Part shown: one piece after another, positions 17,342-26,145 of the stretch | Layout: every line of letters begins with the position of its first letter | Numbering within the stretch: position 1 is the first letter of the stretch | NCBI RefSeq assembly: GCF_003054175.1 | Contig: NZ_QBKN01000018.1 | Span: 40,083-104,082 of the forward strand | Reading direction: 5' to 3' | From: Allosediminivita pacifica | GTDB taxonomy: Bacteria > Pseudomonadota > Alphaproteobacteria > Rhodobacterales > Rhodobacteraceae | DNA length: 64,000 bases | The notes under the pieces: generated by a model | Told to the model about the DNA's origin: nothing | What the model saw: the letters and a program-made list of their open reading frames with translations, nothing else | Database searches by the model: none | Made by a program: the position numbers and the translations under genes

Positions 17342-18979
17342 ATGACGCGGGAGCGGCTTTACCTCTACGACACCACGCTGCGTGACGGGCAGCAGACCCA
17401 AGGGGTGCAGTTTTCCACGCCCGAGAAGCTGCGCATCGCCGAGGCGCTGGACACCTTGGGCGTCGATCACATCGAGGGCGGCTGGCCGGGGGCGAACCCC
17501 ACCGACAGCGCCTTTTTCGAGGAGGTGGCGCCGGGCCGGGCGGTGATGACGGCCTTTGGCATGACCAAGCGGGCCGGGCGGTCGGCGGCGAACGACGATG
17601 TGCTGGCCGCGGTGCTGAACGCGCGGACGCCCTCGGTCTGTCTTGTGGGCAAGACGCATGACTTTCACGTCGAGCGGGCGCTTGGGATCACGCTCGAGGA
17701 GAACGTCGAGAACATTCGCGCCTCGGTTGCGCATCTCGTGGCCGAGGGGCGCGAGGCGCTGTTCGACGCGGAGCATTTCTTTGATGGCTGGAAGGCGAAC
17801 CCGGGATACGCGGCCGAGTGCCTGAAGGCGGCCTATGAGGCTGGCGCGCGGTGGATCGTGCTGTGCGATACCAACGGCGGGACGCTGCCCCCGGAGATCG
17901 CGCGGATCGTGTCAGAGGTGATCGCGGCGGGCATTCCGGGGGATCATCTGGGCATTCACACGCACAACGACACCGAGACGGCGGTGGCGGGCAGCCTCGC
18001 GGCCGTCGAGGCGGGGGCGCGGCAGATCCAGGGCACGCTCAACGGGCTGGGCGAGAGGTGTGGCAACGCCAGCCTGACGACGCTGATCCCGACGCTGCTG
18101 CTCAAGGAGCCCTATGCCAGTCGCTACGAGATCGGCGTGTCGCGCGCGGCGCTGGAGGGGCTGACGCGGGTGAGCCGGATGCTGGACGACATCCTCAACC
18201 GCGTGCCCATGAAGCAGCTGCCCTATGTCGGGGCCTCGGCCTTTGCGCACAAGGCGGGGCTGCACGCGAGCGCGATCCTGAAGGACCCTTCGACCTACGA
18301 GCACATCGACCCGGGCGTGGTGGGCAACCGGCGCTTCATCCCGATGTCGAACCAGGCCGGGCAGTCGAACCTGCGGCGGCGGCTGGAGGAGGCGGGGCTG
18401 GTCGTGGAGAAGGGCGATCCCGCGCTGGCGCGCATCCTCGAGACCGTGAAGGCGCGCGAGGAGCAGGGCTATGCCTATGACACCGCGCAGGCGAGCTTCG
18501 AGCTGCTGGCGCGCGAGGAGCTGGGGCAGATGCCGGAGTTCTTCGAGATAAAGCGCTACCGCGTGAGCGTGGAGCGGCGGAAGAACAAGTACAACGAGAT
18601 GGTGTCGCTGTCCGAGGCGGTGGTGGTGCTGAAGATCGACGGCGAGAAGCGCATGTCGGTGAGCGACAGCATGGATGCGGCGGGGTCGGACCGGGGGCCG
18701 GTCAACGCGCTGTCGAAGGCGCTGGCCAAGGATCTCGGGCCCTACCAGCACATGATCGACGACATGCGGCTGGTGGATTTCAAGGTGCGGATCACGCAAG
18801 GCGGCACCGAGGCCGTGACGCGGGTCATCATCGACAGCGCCGACGGGCAGGGGCGGCGCTGGTCCACCGTGGGCGTGAGCGCGAACATAGTGGACGCGAG
18901 CTTCGAGGCGCTGCTGGAGGCGGTGCGCTGGAAACTGATCCGCGACACCGAGGCGGCACGGGCGGAGGCGGCGGAATGA
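17342..18979 (+). CDS. cimA: (R)-citramalate synthase
   Basis: This 545-residue enzyme condenses pyruvate with acetyl-CoA to citramalate, opening the threonine-independent route to 2-oxobutyrate and isoleucine. The catalytic TIM barrel opens with LYDTTLRDGQQTQGVQFS, the CimA form of the motif. HTHNDTETAVAGS carries the metal ligands and GLGERCGNASL follows. The C-terminal part (after about residue 400) matches a LeuA-dimer regulatory domain, suggesting feedback control. GGGAG precedes the ATG at 17342. Its stop overlaps the next start (ATGA). Confidence 0.9.
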   Translation: MTRERLYLYDTTLRDGQQTQGVQFSTPEKLRIAEALDTLGVDHIEGGWPGANPTDSAFFEEVAPGRAVMTAFGMTKRAGRSAANDDVLAAVLNARTPSVCLVGKTHDFHVERALGITLEENVENIRASVAHLVAEGREALFDAEHFFDGWKANPGYAAECLKAAYEAGARWIVLCDTNGGTLPPEIARIVSEVIAAGIPGDHLGIHTHNDTETAVAGSLAAVEAGARQIQGTLNGLGERCGNASLTTLIPTLLLKEPYASRYEIGVSRAALEGLTRVSRMLDDILNRVPMKQLPYVGASAFAHKAGLHASAILKDPSTYEHIDPGVVGNRRFIPMSNQAGQSNLRRRLEEAGLVVEKGDPALARILETVKAREEQGYAYDTAQASFELLAREELGQMPEFFEIKRYRVSVERRKNKYNEMVSLSEAVVVLKIDGEKRMSVSDSMDAAGSDRGPVNALSKALAKDLGPYQHMIDDMRLVDFKVRITQGGTEAVTRVIIDSADGQGRRWSTVGVSANIVDASFEALLEAVRWKLIRDTEAARAEAAE

Positions 18980-19704
18980 CCCCGGATGAGGCGTTCTTCA
19001 CGGTTCATGCGGATCTGCCGCGCGAGGGGCCGGGGTTGCCGGCAGATGTGCTCTGGGCGCTGGAACTCGCCGGGGTGAGCGCGCCCGGGCGGGTGCTGGA
19101 CGCGGGCTGCGGGCCAGGGGCGGATCTGGAAATGCTGGCCGAGGTGTTGCACGAGGCGCGGATCGAGGGCGTGGACGGCGTGGCGGGCTTCGTGGCGCAG
19201 GCCAGCGCGCGGGTGGCGCGTTTCGGGGATCGGGTGCGGGTCTTCGAGGGCGACATGACGGCGCTTTCGGGGCCCTACGATTTCATCTGGTGCGCCGGGG
19301 CGCTCTATTATCCCGGCGTGACCGAGGGGCTGCGGGCCTGGCGCGGGGCGCTGGCGCGGGGGGCGACGGTGGCCTTTTCCGAGCCGGTGCTGACCGGGCC
19401 GCTGGAGGGGGCGGTGATGGAGTTCTGGGCGGGCTACCCGGAGATCACCAACCTCGACGGCGTCGCGGCGCGGGTGCAGGCGGCGGGCTACGAGGTGCTG
19501 GGGCACCGCATGGTGCAAGGCGCGGCCTGGGAGGCCTATTACGCGCCGATGGAGGCGCGGATCGCGGGGCTGAAGCCCGCGACGGATCCGGCGCTGGCCG
19601 CGGCCATCGAAGACGCCGAGCGCGAGATCGCGCTCTGGCGGCAGGCGCAGGGCGCGATCGCCTATGCGCTGCTGGTGGTCCGGCCGGTGGACGAGGCTAG
19701 CTGA
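18976..19704 (+). CDS. SAM-dependent methyltransferase
   Basis: This 242-residue protein has the motif I VLDAGCGPGADLEML (about residues 36-50), the acidic motif II GVDGVAG, FEGDMTAL (post-motif) and a FIWCAGALYY segment in the motif-IV position. It is coupled to cimA through ATGA at 18976-18979 and followed 6 bp later by the NDUFAF6-like gene. The acceptor is unknown. Its placement directly before a phytoene-synthase-fold protein is reminiscent of complex I assembly factors, but that is inference. Confidence 0.75.
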   Translation: MTPDEAFFTVHADLPREGPGLPADVLWALELAGVSAPGRVLDAGCGPGADLEMLAEVLHEARIEGVDGVAGFVAQASARVARFGDRVRVFEGDMTALSGPYDFIWCAGALYYPGVTEGLRAWRGALARGATVAFSEPVLTGPLEGAVMEFWAGYPEITNLDGVAARVQAAGYEVLGHRMVQGAAWEAYYAPMEARIAGLKPATDPALAAAIEDAEREIALWRQAQGAIAYALLVVRPVDEAS

Positions 19705-19710
19705 GGACAC

Positions 19711-20487
19711 ATGGAATTCGACGACGACCTGATTGCCTGCGCGCAGATCGTGGAGCGCGCCGACCCGGACCGCTTTGCCACGGTCATGGCGGCGAAGCCC
19801 GCGGCGCGCGCGGTGCTGTTCCCGATCTACGCCTTCAACGTGGAGGTGAGCCGCGCGCCCTGGGTGACCTCGGAGCCGATGATCGCCGAGATGCGGCTGC
19901 AGTGGTGGTACGATGCGCTGGACGAGGTGATCGCGGGCGGCGTGGTGCGCCGCCACGAGGTGGTGACGCCGCTGGCGCTGGCCGTGGACGCGGAGGTGGC
20001 GCGGCTGCTGCAGCAGGTGGTCGAGGCGCGGCGCAGGGACATCGAGCCGGTGCCCTTCGACGACGGCACGGAGTTCGAGAGCTACATCGAGGCGACGGGC
20101 GGTGCGCTCATGGAGGCCGCGTCGCGGGCGCTGGGCGACAGGGACGGGCGCGCGGCGCGGGGCCTGGGCTTTGCCACCGGCCTTGCGGCCTACCTGCTGG
20201 CGGTGCCGGAGCTCGAGGCGCGGGGCAAGGCGCCGCTTGCCGACGGGACGGAGGCGGCGGTGGCCGGACATGCGGCGCAGGGGCTGGAACGGTTGAAGGC
20301 GGCGCGCGCGGCGCGGCGCAATGTGCCGGGGGCGGCGCGTCCGGCGCTCTGGCCGGGTTGGATGGCGGCGCCGGTGCTGAAGGCGGCGGCGCAGGCGCCC
20401 GGGCGCGTCAAGGACGGCACGCTGCGCCCCTCGGAGGCGCGGCAGCGCGGCCGCAGGCTCTGGGTGGCTTCCACCGGGCGCTGGTAG
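19711..20487 (+). CDS. Squalene/phytoene-synthase-fold protein, NDUFAF6-like
   Basis: This 258-residue protein is related to squalene and phytoene synthases, but the first Asp-rich motif is absent: the region reads FNVEVSRAPWVTSEPMIAEM followed by RLQWWYDALDEV. That LQWW(Y/R)DALDE pattern is typical of the NDUFAF6 branch, implicated in respiratory complex I assembly, rather than of active prenyl synthases. The C-terminal region (WLPG-like WPGWMAAPVLK) fits too. I therefore doubt a role in carotenoid or hopanoid synthesis. It closes the cimA-methyltransferase gene group. Confidence 0.75.
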   Translation: MEFDDDLIACAQIVERADPDRFATVMAAKPAARAVLFPIYAFNVEVSRAPWVTSEPMIAEMRLQWWYDALDEVIAGGVVRRHEVVTPLALAVDAEVARLLQQVVEARRRDIEPVPFDDGTEFESYIEATGGALMEAASRALGDRDGRAARGLGFATGLAAYLLAVPELEARGKAPLADGTEAAVAGHAAQGLERLKAARAARRNVPGAARPALWPGWMAAPVLKAAAQAPGRVKDGTLRPSEARQRGRRLWVASTGRW

Positions 20488-20849
20488 CGGGGGTCGCAGC
20501 CCCGGGCAGTGTCGCGGGTGGCCGGCGGTGCAGGGGGCTCTGCCCCCGTCCCTGCGGGACTCCCCCGAGGTATTTCAGGCGAGAAGAGGCGCGCGGGTGG
20601 CCCTGCGCGGGCGAGCGCATGAGTGGTGTTCGAGGGGTCGACCCGCGGTAGCCTGCGGCTGGGCGCGTGCTGCGGCGACGGAAGTTTGTGCTTGCATGCA
20701 CAGGCAATGCCGCGCGCTGCACAGACGCCGCGCCCCCGCGGCTTGCGCGGTACACGGGGTGGACGTAAGGGGGAGAGGGGGCCCCGCGCCCGGGATGTCC
20801 TGCCGCGGTCGCGCCCGACCCTTCACCGCAATCGAACAGAGTTACCATC
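20488..20849. other. Intergenic region with a type-B repeat and an operator-like palindrome
   Basis: These 362 bp hold the type-B repeat copy 2 (20533-20590). They also hold the short palindrome TGTGCTTGCATGCACA at 20687-20702, with arms TGTGC and GCACA, which might be an operator for the efflux gene downstream. Open frames here have no similarity or ribosome sites that I trust. Confidence 0.45.
20533..20590 (+). repeat. Type-B dispersed double-hairpin repeat, copy 2
   Basis: Hairpin 1 is GGGGGCTCTGCCCCC (20533-20547). Hairpin 2 is the shorter GTCCC-TGC-GGGAC. The tail is TCCCCCGAGGTATTT and a degenerate GAGAAGAGG. It stands 45 bp after the NDUFAF6-like gene. Confidence 0.7.
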
Positions 20850-22309
20850 ATGACCGAGACGCCCGTTTCCGCCGGCGATAGCGCCGAGATGGCCGCGCCG
20901 GACCAGTCGGCACGCAACAGGCTGGTCATCATGCTTCTGCTGGTGTCAGCCTTCACGGTTATCCTGAACGAGACGATCATGGGCGTCGCGCTGCCGCGGC
21001 TGATGGTGGATCTCGAGGTGACGGCCAATGCTGCACAGTGGCTGACCACGGCCTCCTGCTGACCATGGCGGTGGTGATCCCGATCACGGGCTTCCTGTTG
21101 CAGCGGCTGCACACGCGGCAGGTCTTCATGACGGCCATGGGGCTCTTCAGCCTCGGCACGCTGGTCTGCGCGCTGTCGCCGGGGCTGGGGATGCTGATCG
21201 TGGGGCGGATCGTGCAGGCCTGCGGCACGGCGATCATGATGCCGCTGCTGATGACCACTGTGATGACGCTGGTGCCGCCCGAGCGGCGGGGGCGGACCAT
21301 GGGCAACATCTCGATCGTGATCTCGGTCGCGCCGGCGATCGGGCCGACGATCTCGGGCATCATCCTCAATCTGCTGGACTGGCGCTGGATGTTCTGGCTG
21401 GTGCTGCCGATCGGGCTGGGCGCGCTGGCGCTGGGCTACGCGCGGCTGGTGAACGTGACCGAGCCGAAGAAGGCGCCGCTCGACCTGATCTCGGTGCCGC
21501 TGTCGGCGCTGGGCTTTGGCGGGCTGGTCTACGGGCTGTCGACCATCGGCGAGGGGCATGGCGACGGCGGGCCGATCCCCACCTGGCTGCCGCTCGTGGT
21601 GGGCGGCGTGGTGCTGGTCATCTTCGTGCTGCGCCAGATGAAGCTGGCGCCCAAGGGCCGGGCGCTGCTGGACCTGCGCACCTTCAAGGTGAAGGTCTTT
21701 ACCGTGGCGGTCATCATGATGGGCTTCTGCATGATGTCGCTGTTCGGGATGATCATCCTGCTGCCGATCTACATGCAGAACGTGCTGGGCATGGAGCCGC
21801 TGGGCGCCGGGCTGCTGCTGCTGCCGGGCGGGCTGCTCATGGGGCTGATGGCCCCGCAGGTGGGGCGGATCTTTGACCGGGCGGGCGCGCGCAAGCTGGT
21901 GATCCCGGGGTCGGTCTTCGTGGCGGCGGGCCTGTGGTCGATGGCGACGCTGGGGGTGGAGACGGCCGTGTGGCATGTCCTTGTCTGCCACATCCTGCTG
22001 AGCATCGGGCTGGCCATGCTGTTCACGCCGCTCTTCACCTCGTCGCTGGGATCGCTGCCGCAGGAGCTTTATTCCTACGGGTCGGCGGTGCTGGGCACCG
22101 TGCAGCAGGTGGCAGGCGCCGCGGGCATCGCGCTCTTCGTGTCGGTCATGTCGCTGCGGATCGGGGCCGAGATGGCGGCTGGCGCGGATCTTGTCCACGC
22201 CACGGCGGCGGGCACGCGGGCCGGGTTCATGACCGGCGGGCTGATCGCGTTGCTGATGATCGCGGCGAGCTTCTTCGTGCGGCGGCCCCCGGACATGCGC
22301 GGGGAGTGA
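20850..22309 (+). pseudogene. DHA2-type MFS multidrug efflux pump with a -1 frameshift
   Basis: Two overlapping frames together make one drug-efflux protein of the 14-helix EmrB/QacA type, about 486 residues. Frame one (20850-21062) ends ...NAAQWLTTASC then TGA. Frame two resumes at LLTMAVVIPITGFLLQR. The family expectation at the joint is AQWLTTAFLLTM. Restoring one T in GCCTCCTG near 21053-21055 would give exactly that, so one base is missing. Helix 1 with ILNETIMGVALPRL and the later motif GRIVQACGTAIMMPL are intact. Either a recent inactivation or a sequencing error is possible; the rest of the gene is undamaged. Confidence 0.8.
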
Positions 22310-22352
22310 CCGGCGCGCGGGCCTGATCCGGGGGATCGGTCGGAATCGAGTC

Positions 22353-22389
22353 GCCCGCTTTCCGGCAGGAGGCGGGCCTCTTTCCGTTT
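22353..22389 (+). terminator. Terminator between convergent MFS genes
   Basis: GCCCGC (22353-22358) pairs with GCGGGC (22372-22377) and is followed by CTCTTTCCGTTT. The pyrimidine run favours termination on the plus strand, after the frameshifted efflux gene. Confidence 0.55.
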
Positions 22390-23618
22390 CAGGCGGTCTT
22401 GCCGTCCTCGTCCGAGGGGCGCAGTACCAGCCAGATGAGCGCGCCACCCGCCAGCACGAGGAAGGGCGCCATGGCGAGGTTGACCGCCGCCCAGCCGGCC
22501 TCGGGCGAGCCGCCGGAGCAGTTCATGAGACCGCCCGATGCGAGCGAGGCCAGCGTCACGCCACCGAAGACGATGAGGTCGTTGAGACCCTGCATGCGGC
22601 CGCGTTCATGCGCCTCGTGTGCGCCGGCGAGCATGGCGGTGGCGCCGATGAAGCCGAAGTTCCAGCCGAGGCCCAGCAGGATCAGTGCGATGAAGAACTG
22701 TTCGAGCTGCACGCCCGAGAGCGCCACGGCACCCGCGCCTGCGAGGATGACAAGGCCGAGGGCCACGATCCTTTCCACCCCGAAGCGGGCGATCAGGTGG
22801 CCGGTGAAGAAGGAGGGCGCGAACATCGCCAGCACGTGTCCGGTGACGACGTTGGCGGCGTCGTCCGTCTCGAACCCGCAGCCGACGACCGCAAGCGGCG
22901 TCGAGGTCATTACGAGGTTCATGAGCGCGTAGGAGACCATGGCGCAGATCACCGCGACGGCGATGCGCGGCGTGGCCAGAAGCTCGCGCCGGGTGCGGCC
23001 CTTCGGAGCGTCCTCCTCGGGCACGGGCGGCTTCGGGATGTCGAGCACGAGGAAGAGCAGCGCGCCCACGAGGTTGATGGCGATGACCGCCGCGTAGGTC
23101 CCGAGGAAGGGCACGACGTAGGCGGTGGCTGTGAGCTTGACGATCTGCGGGCCGATGATGGCCGAGGCAAGCCCGCCCGCCATCACGTAGGAGATCGCCT
23201 TGGGGCGGAAGGCCTCGGACGCGGTGTCGGCGGCGGCGAAGCGGTAGAAGCCCTGCGCCGACATGTAGATGCCGGTGAGGAAGGAGCCCGCGAGGAAGAC
23301 CGGGAAGGAGGCGATGTAGAGCCCGTAGGCACCGATCGCCCCGCCGAGCGCGCCGCCGGCGGCCCCCGCGAAGAAGCCCGCGCGGCGGCCGAAGCGCTGC
23401 ATGAACCACGACAGCGGCGTGGCCGAGAGCATGGAGCCCAGCACGATCAGCGAGATCGGCAGGGTGGCGAAGCAGGGATTGCCCGCCAGCGACTGGCCCG
23501 CCAGCCCGCCGATGGTGAAGATCATCGGCATCTGCGCCCCGAGCAGGGCCTGCGCGAGGACGAGGACGTAGACGTTGCGCTTCGCGCGGCTGTCGGAGGA
23601 GGCGGTCATGTCGGTCAT
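22389..23618 (-). CDS. MFS transporter
   Basis: This 409-residue integral membrane protein has twelve predicted helices. An N-terminal helix contains VYVLVLAQALLGAQMPMIFT, the loop motif FMQRFGRRAGFFAG follows, and a central cytoplasmic loop rich in Pro, Glu and Lys (PKPPVPEEDAPKGRTRRE) separates the halves. The substrate is unknown. I chose ATG at 23618, which begins MTDMTASSDSRAKRN; the upstream in-frame start adds 32 basic residues unlike an MFS N-terminus. It is convergent with the frameshifted efflux gene and divergent from the DNA glycosylase gene. Confidence 0.82.
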   Translation of the reverse strand: MTDMTASSDSRAKRNVYVLVLAQALLGAQMPMIFTIGGLAGQSLAGNPCFATLPISLIVLGSMLSATPLSWFMQRFGRRAGFFAGAAGGALGGAIGAYGLYIASFPVFLAGSFLTGIYMSAQGFYRFAAADTASEAFRPKAISYVMAGGLASAIIGPQIVKLTATAYVVPFLGTYAAVIAINLVGALLFLVLDIPKPPVPEEDAPKGRTRRELLATPRIAVAVICAMVSYALMNLVMTSTPLAVVGCGFETDDAANVVTGHVLAMFAPSFFTGHLIARFGVERIVALGLVILAGAGAVALSGVQLEQFFIALILLGLGWNFGFIGATAMLAGAHEAHERGRMQGLNDLIVFGGVTLASLASGGLMNCSGGSPEAGWAAVNLAMAPFLVLAGGALIWLVLRPSDEDGKTA

Positions 23619-23855
23619 GGGCGGATCGGTAGGCAGGCGCCGGGGGCGGCGCAAGGGCGAAAGCGTCGCGCCCTTCGGGTTGGGGGTGATCCAAAGGTGC
23701 GCTTCCGCGCGCATTCATTCGGCGGATTGCGGAGGTGACGTCTCCGGTCGGGTCGTGGACTGGCTGGTCCGTGCTTCCGGCTTCAGGGCTCCGGAGCGAA
23801 GCTTGGAGGCAGCGCGGTGTTGCAGGGGCACGCCCGGCGGCTTAGCTCGGGTGGC

Positions 23856-24488
23856 ATGTATAACGGGCGGATCATCGAGACGGACGACTGCGTGCTGGAA
23901 GGTGCGGCCTGGCTGGCCGAGGCCGAGCCGCGCTTTGCCCATGCGCTGGAGGTGGCGGGGCCGCTGCCCCTGCGGCGCAGGCCGGAGGGGTTCGGGCAGC
24001 TTCTGCAGGCCATCGTCAGCCAGCAGGTTAGCGTGGCGTCGGCCCGCGCGATCTGGGGTCGGCTCGAGCAGGCCGGCGCGGTGACGCCGGAGGCGGTGGG
24101 TGCGCGCAGCGAAGAGGACCTGCGCGCACTGGGCCTGTCGTGGCAGAAGGCGAGTTACGCCAAGGCGCTGGCCGAGGCGGGGATCGACTTCGACGCTTTG
24201 CGGGAGATGCCTGACGGCGAGGTCGTCAAGCGGCTGGTGGCGGTGAAGGGGGTCGGTGTCTGGACCGCCGAGATCTATGCCATGTTCAGCCTGGGCCGGG
24301 CGGATGTCTTTGCCCCCGGCGACCTTGCCCTGCAGGAGGGCGCGCGGCTGCTGTTCGATCTGCCGGAGCGGCCGAAGGAGCGCGCGCTTCGGGGCATGGC
24401 GGAGGCCTGGTCGCCGTGGCGATCGGTTGCGGCGCGGGCGCTCTGGGCCTACTACCACGTGGAGAAACAGAGGGAGGGTGTCCTGTGA
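23856..24488 (+). CDS. DNA-3-methyladenine glycosylase II (AlkA-like)
   Basis: This 210-residue base-excision repair enzyme removes alkylated purines. The helix-hairpin-helix of the HhH-GPD superfamily is VAVKGVGVWTAEIYAMF (about residues 125-141), followed by the catalytic Asp in VFAPGDLALQEG. The N-terminal AlkA subdomain is missing or short, giving the compact form common in alphaproteobacteria. The ATG at 23856 was preferred; an earlier in-frame ATG at 23817 is possible. Its stop overlaps the GTG start of the next gene. Confidence 0.82.
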   Translation: MYNGRIIETDDCVLEGAAWLAEAEPRFAHALEVAGPLPLRRRPEGFGQLLQAIVSQQVSVASARAIWGRLEQAGAVTPEAVGARSEEDLRALGLSWQKASYAKALAEAGIDFDALREMPDGEVVKRLVAVKGVGVWTAEIYAMFSLGRADVFAPGDLALQEGARLLFDLPERPKERALRGMAEAWSPWRSVAARALWAYYHVEKQREGVL

Positions 24489-25150
24489 CACGAGTGCTGA
24501 CCACCGGCCGGCGCGAGCCGGTTTCGGGCGAAAAGCGGTCCTGTGTCGTGTTCCTGCACGGCTACGGTGCGAACGGGGCCGACCTGCTGGGGCTCGCCGA
24601 GCCGCTGGGCGAGCATCTGCCCGACACGCTCTTCGTGGCGCCCGACGCGCCCGAGGCCTGCGCGGGCGCGCCCTTCGGCTTCCAGTGGTTCCCGATCCCC
24701 TGGATCGACGGGTCCTCGGAAGAGGAGGCCATGGACGGCATGGCGCGCGCGGCGGCCGATCTCGACGCCTTTCTCGACGCGCTGATGGTGGACGAGGACC
24801 TGCTGCCCGAGCAGGTGGCGCTGTTCGGTTTCTCGCAAGGGACGATGATGGCGCTGCACGTCGCGCCGCGGCGCGAGGACGAGGTTGCGGGCATCGTCGG
24901 CTTTTCGGGGCGGCTGATGGAGCCGGAACTGCTGAGCGACGAGGTGGTGTCGAAACCGCCGGTTCTGCTGGTGCATGGCGACCAGGACGACGTGGTGCCG
25001 CCGGCCTCGATGCCGCAGGCCGCCGAGGCGCTGCAGGAGGCGGGCTTCCGCGAGGTCTTTGCCCATATCATGAAGGGCACGGCGCACGGGATCGCGCCCG
25101 ACGGGCTGCAGGTGGCGCTGGCCTTCCTGCGTGACAAGTGCGGGTTCTAG
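24485..25150 (+). CDS. Phospholipase/carboxylesterase-family alpha/beta hydrolase
   Basis: This 221-residue hydrolase has an N-terminal oxyanion-type motif VVFLHGYGANGADL, the nucleophile elbow GFSQGTMMA, the acid residue in VHGDQDDVVP, and the His in TAHGI near the end. This is the full catalytic triad order of the YpfH/Est family acting on short acyl esters. The start is GTG at 24485 overlapping the glycosylase stop (GTGA), with GGGAGGG about 7 bases upstream; translation is therefore coupled to the repair gene. The natural substrate is unknown. Confidence 0.85.
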   Translation: MTRVLTTGRREPVSGEKRSCVVFLHGYGANGADLLGLAEPLGEHLPDTLFVAPDAPEACAGAPFGFQWFPIPWIDGSSEEEAMDGMARAAADLDAFLDALMVDEDLLPEQVALFGFSQGTMMALHVAPRREDEVAGIVGFSGRLMEPELLSDEVVSKPPVLLVHGDQDDVVPPASMPQAAEALQEAGFREVFAHIMKGTAHGIAPDGLQVALAFLRDKCGF

Positions 25151-25160
25151 AGCCTTGGAC

Positions 25161-25973
25161 ATGACCTTGTGCGAGATGGCGGTGGACGTTCTGACCACCG
25201 CTGACGGGCGCGAGAAGACCGCCAGGTCGCGGCGCTATGCGGCGGCGTGGTTCGCGGCGCGCGAGGCAGGCGAGATGCCCGAGGTGGGGCATGCGGAGGC
25301 GCCGCTGCGCCCCTCGCGGCCCGAAAAGCCCGAGTTGCTGGACCCGCGGGACGTACCGCGGCGCCGGCCGGGCAGCCCGCAGGGACGGATCGCCCTGCTG
25401 CATGCCGTCGCGCATATCGAGCTGAACGCCGTGGACCTGCACTGGGACATCATCCCGCGCTTTGCCCATGTGAAGATGCCGCCGGGGTTTTACGACGACT
25501 GGGTGAAGGCCGCCGACGAGGAGAGCAAGCACTTCAACCTCATGTGCGACTGCCTCGAGGAGGCGGGGAGCTTCTACGGCGCGCTGCCCGCGCACGCGGG
25601 CATGTGGCGCGCGGCCGAGGAGACGGTCGAGGATTTCATGGGGCGGCTGGCGGTCGTGCCCATGGTGCTGGAGGCGCGGGGGCTCGACGTGACGCCGGGC
25701 ATGATCGAGGTCTTCCGCAAGGCGGATGCGACCAGCGCGGTGGCCGCGCTGGAGACCATCTACGCCGAGGAGGTGGGGCACGTGGCCTACGGCTCCAAGT
25801 GGTTCCATTTCCTGTGCGGGCGCCATGACGAGGACCCCAAGGATGCGTTCCACACCCTCGTCAAAAGATATTTCAAAGGGTCACTGAAGCCGCCTTTCAA
25901 CGAGGAAAAGCGTGCGGAGGCCGGATTGCCGCCTGATTTTTACTGGCCGCTGGTGGATCAGAATCGCGGGTAA
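25161..25973 (+). CDS. Ferritin-like DUF455 protein
   Basis: This 270-residue protein is of the DUF455 family, a ferritin-like four-helix fold. Metal-ligand patterns are visible in the helices: AHIELNAVDLHWD, ADEESKHFNLM and the ExxH of YAEEVGHVAYG. These suggest a di-iron or similar site, in the same superfamily as the tRNA hydroxylase MiaE. No substrate is known. The ATG at 25161, 10 bp after the esterase stop, gives the compact N-terminus. It is probably the last gene of the glycosylase-esterase group. Confidence 0.82.
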   Translation: MTLCEMAVDVLTTADGREKTARSRRYAAAWFAAREAGEMPEVGHAEAPLRPSRPEKPELLDPRDVPRRRPGSPQGRIALLHAVAHIELNAVDLHWDIIPRFAHVKMPPGFYDDWVKAADEESKHFNLMCDCLEEAGSFYGALPAHAGMWRAAEETVEDFMGRLAVVPMVLEARGLDVTPGMIEVFRKADATSAVAALETIYAEEVGHVAYGSKWFHFLCGRHDEDPKDAFHTLVKRYFKGSLKPPFNEEKRAEAGLPPDFYWPLVDQNRG

Positions 25974-26145
25974 GGCCTTTCAGTTCGGCGGATTTTTGCC
26001 ATTTCGGCGGGGGTGCGCCCATCGTGGGGAACCGTTTAGCCAAAAATGTTGCGGATATGTGAAGTGGCGGCTAACCCCTCTCTCAAGGCGCCGGGTTCGG
26101 GGGAACCGAGTGTCAGGTATTGAGACGGGATAAAGGGACGACCAA

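Noticed and set aside
19711..20487. Carotenoid phytoene synthase
   Set aside because: The catalytic first Asp-rich motif is missing and no crt genes are nearby.
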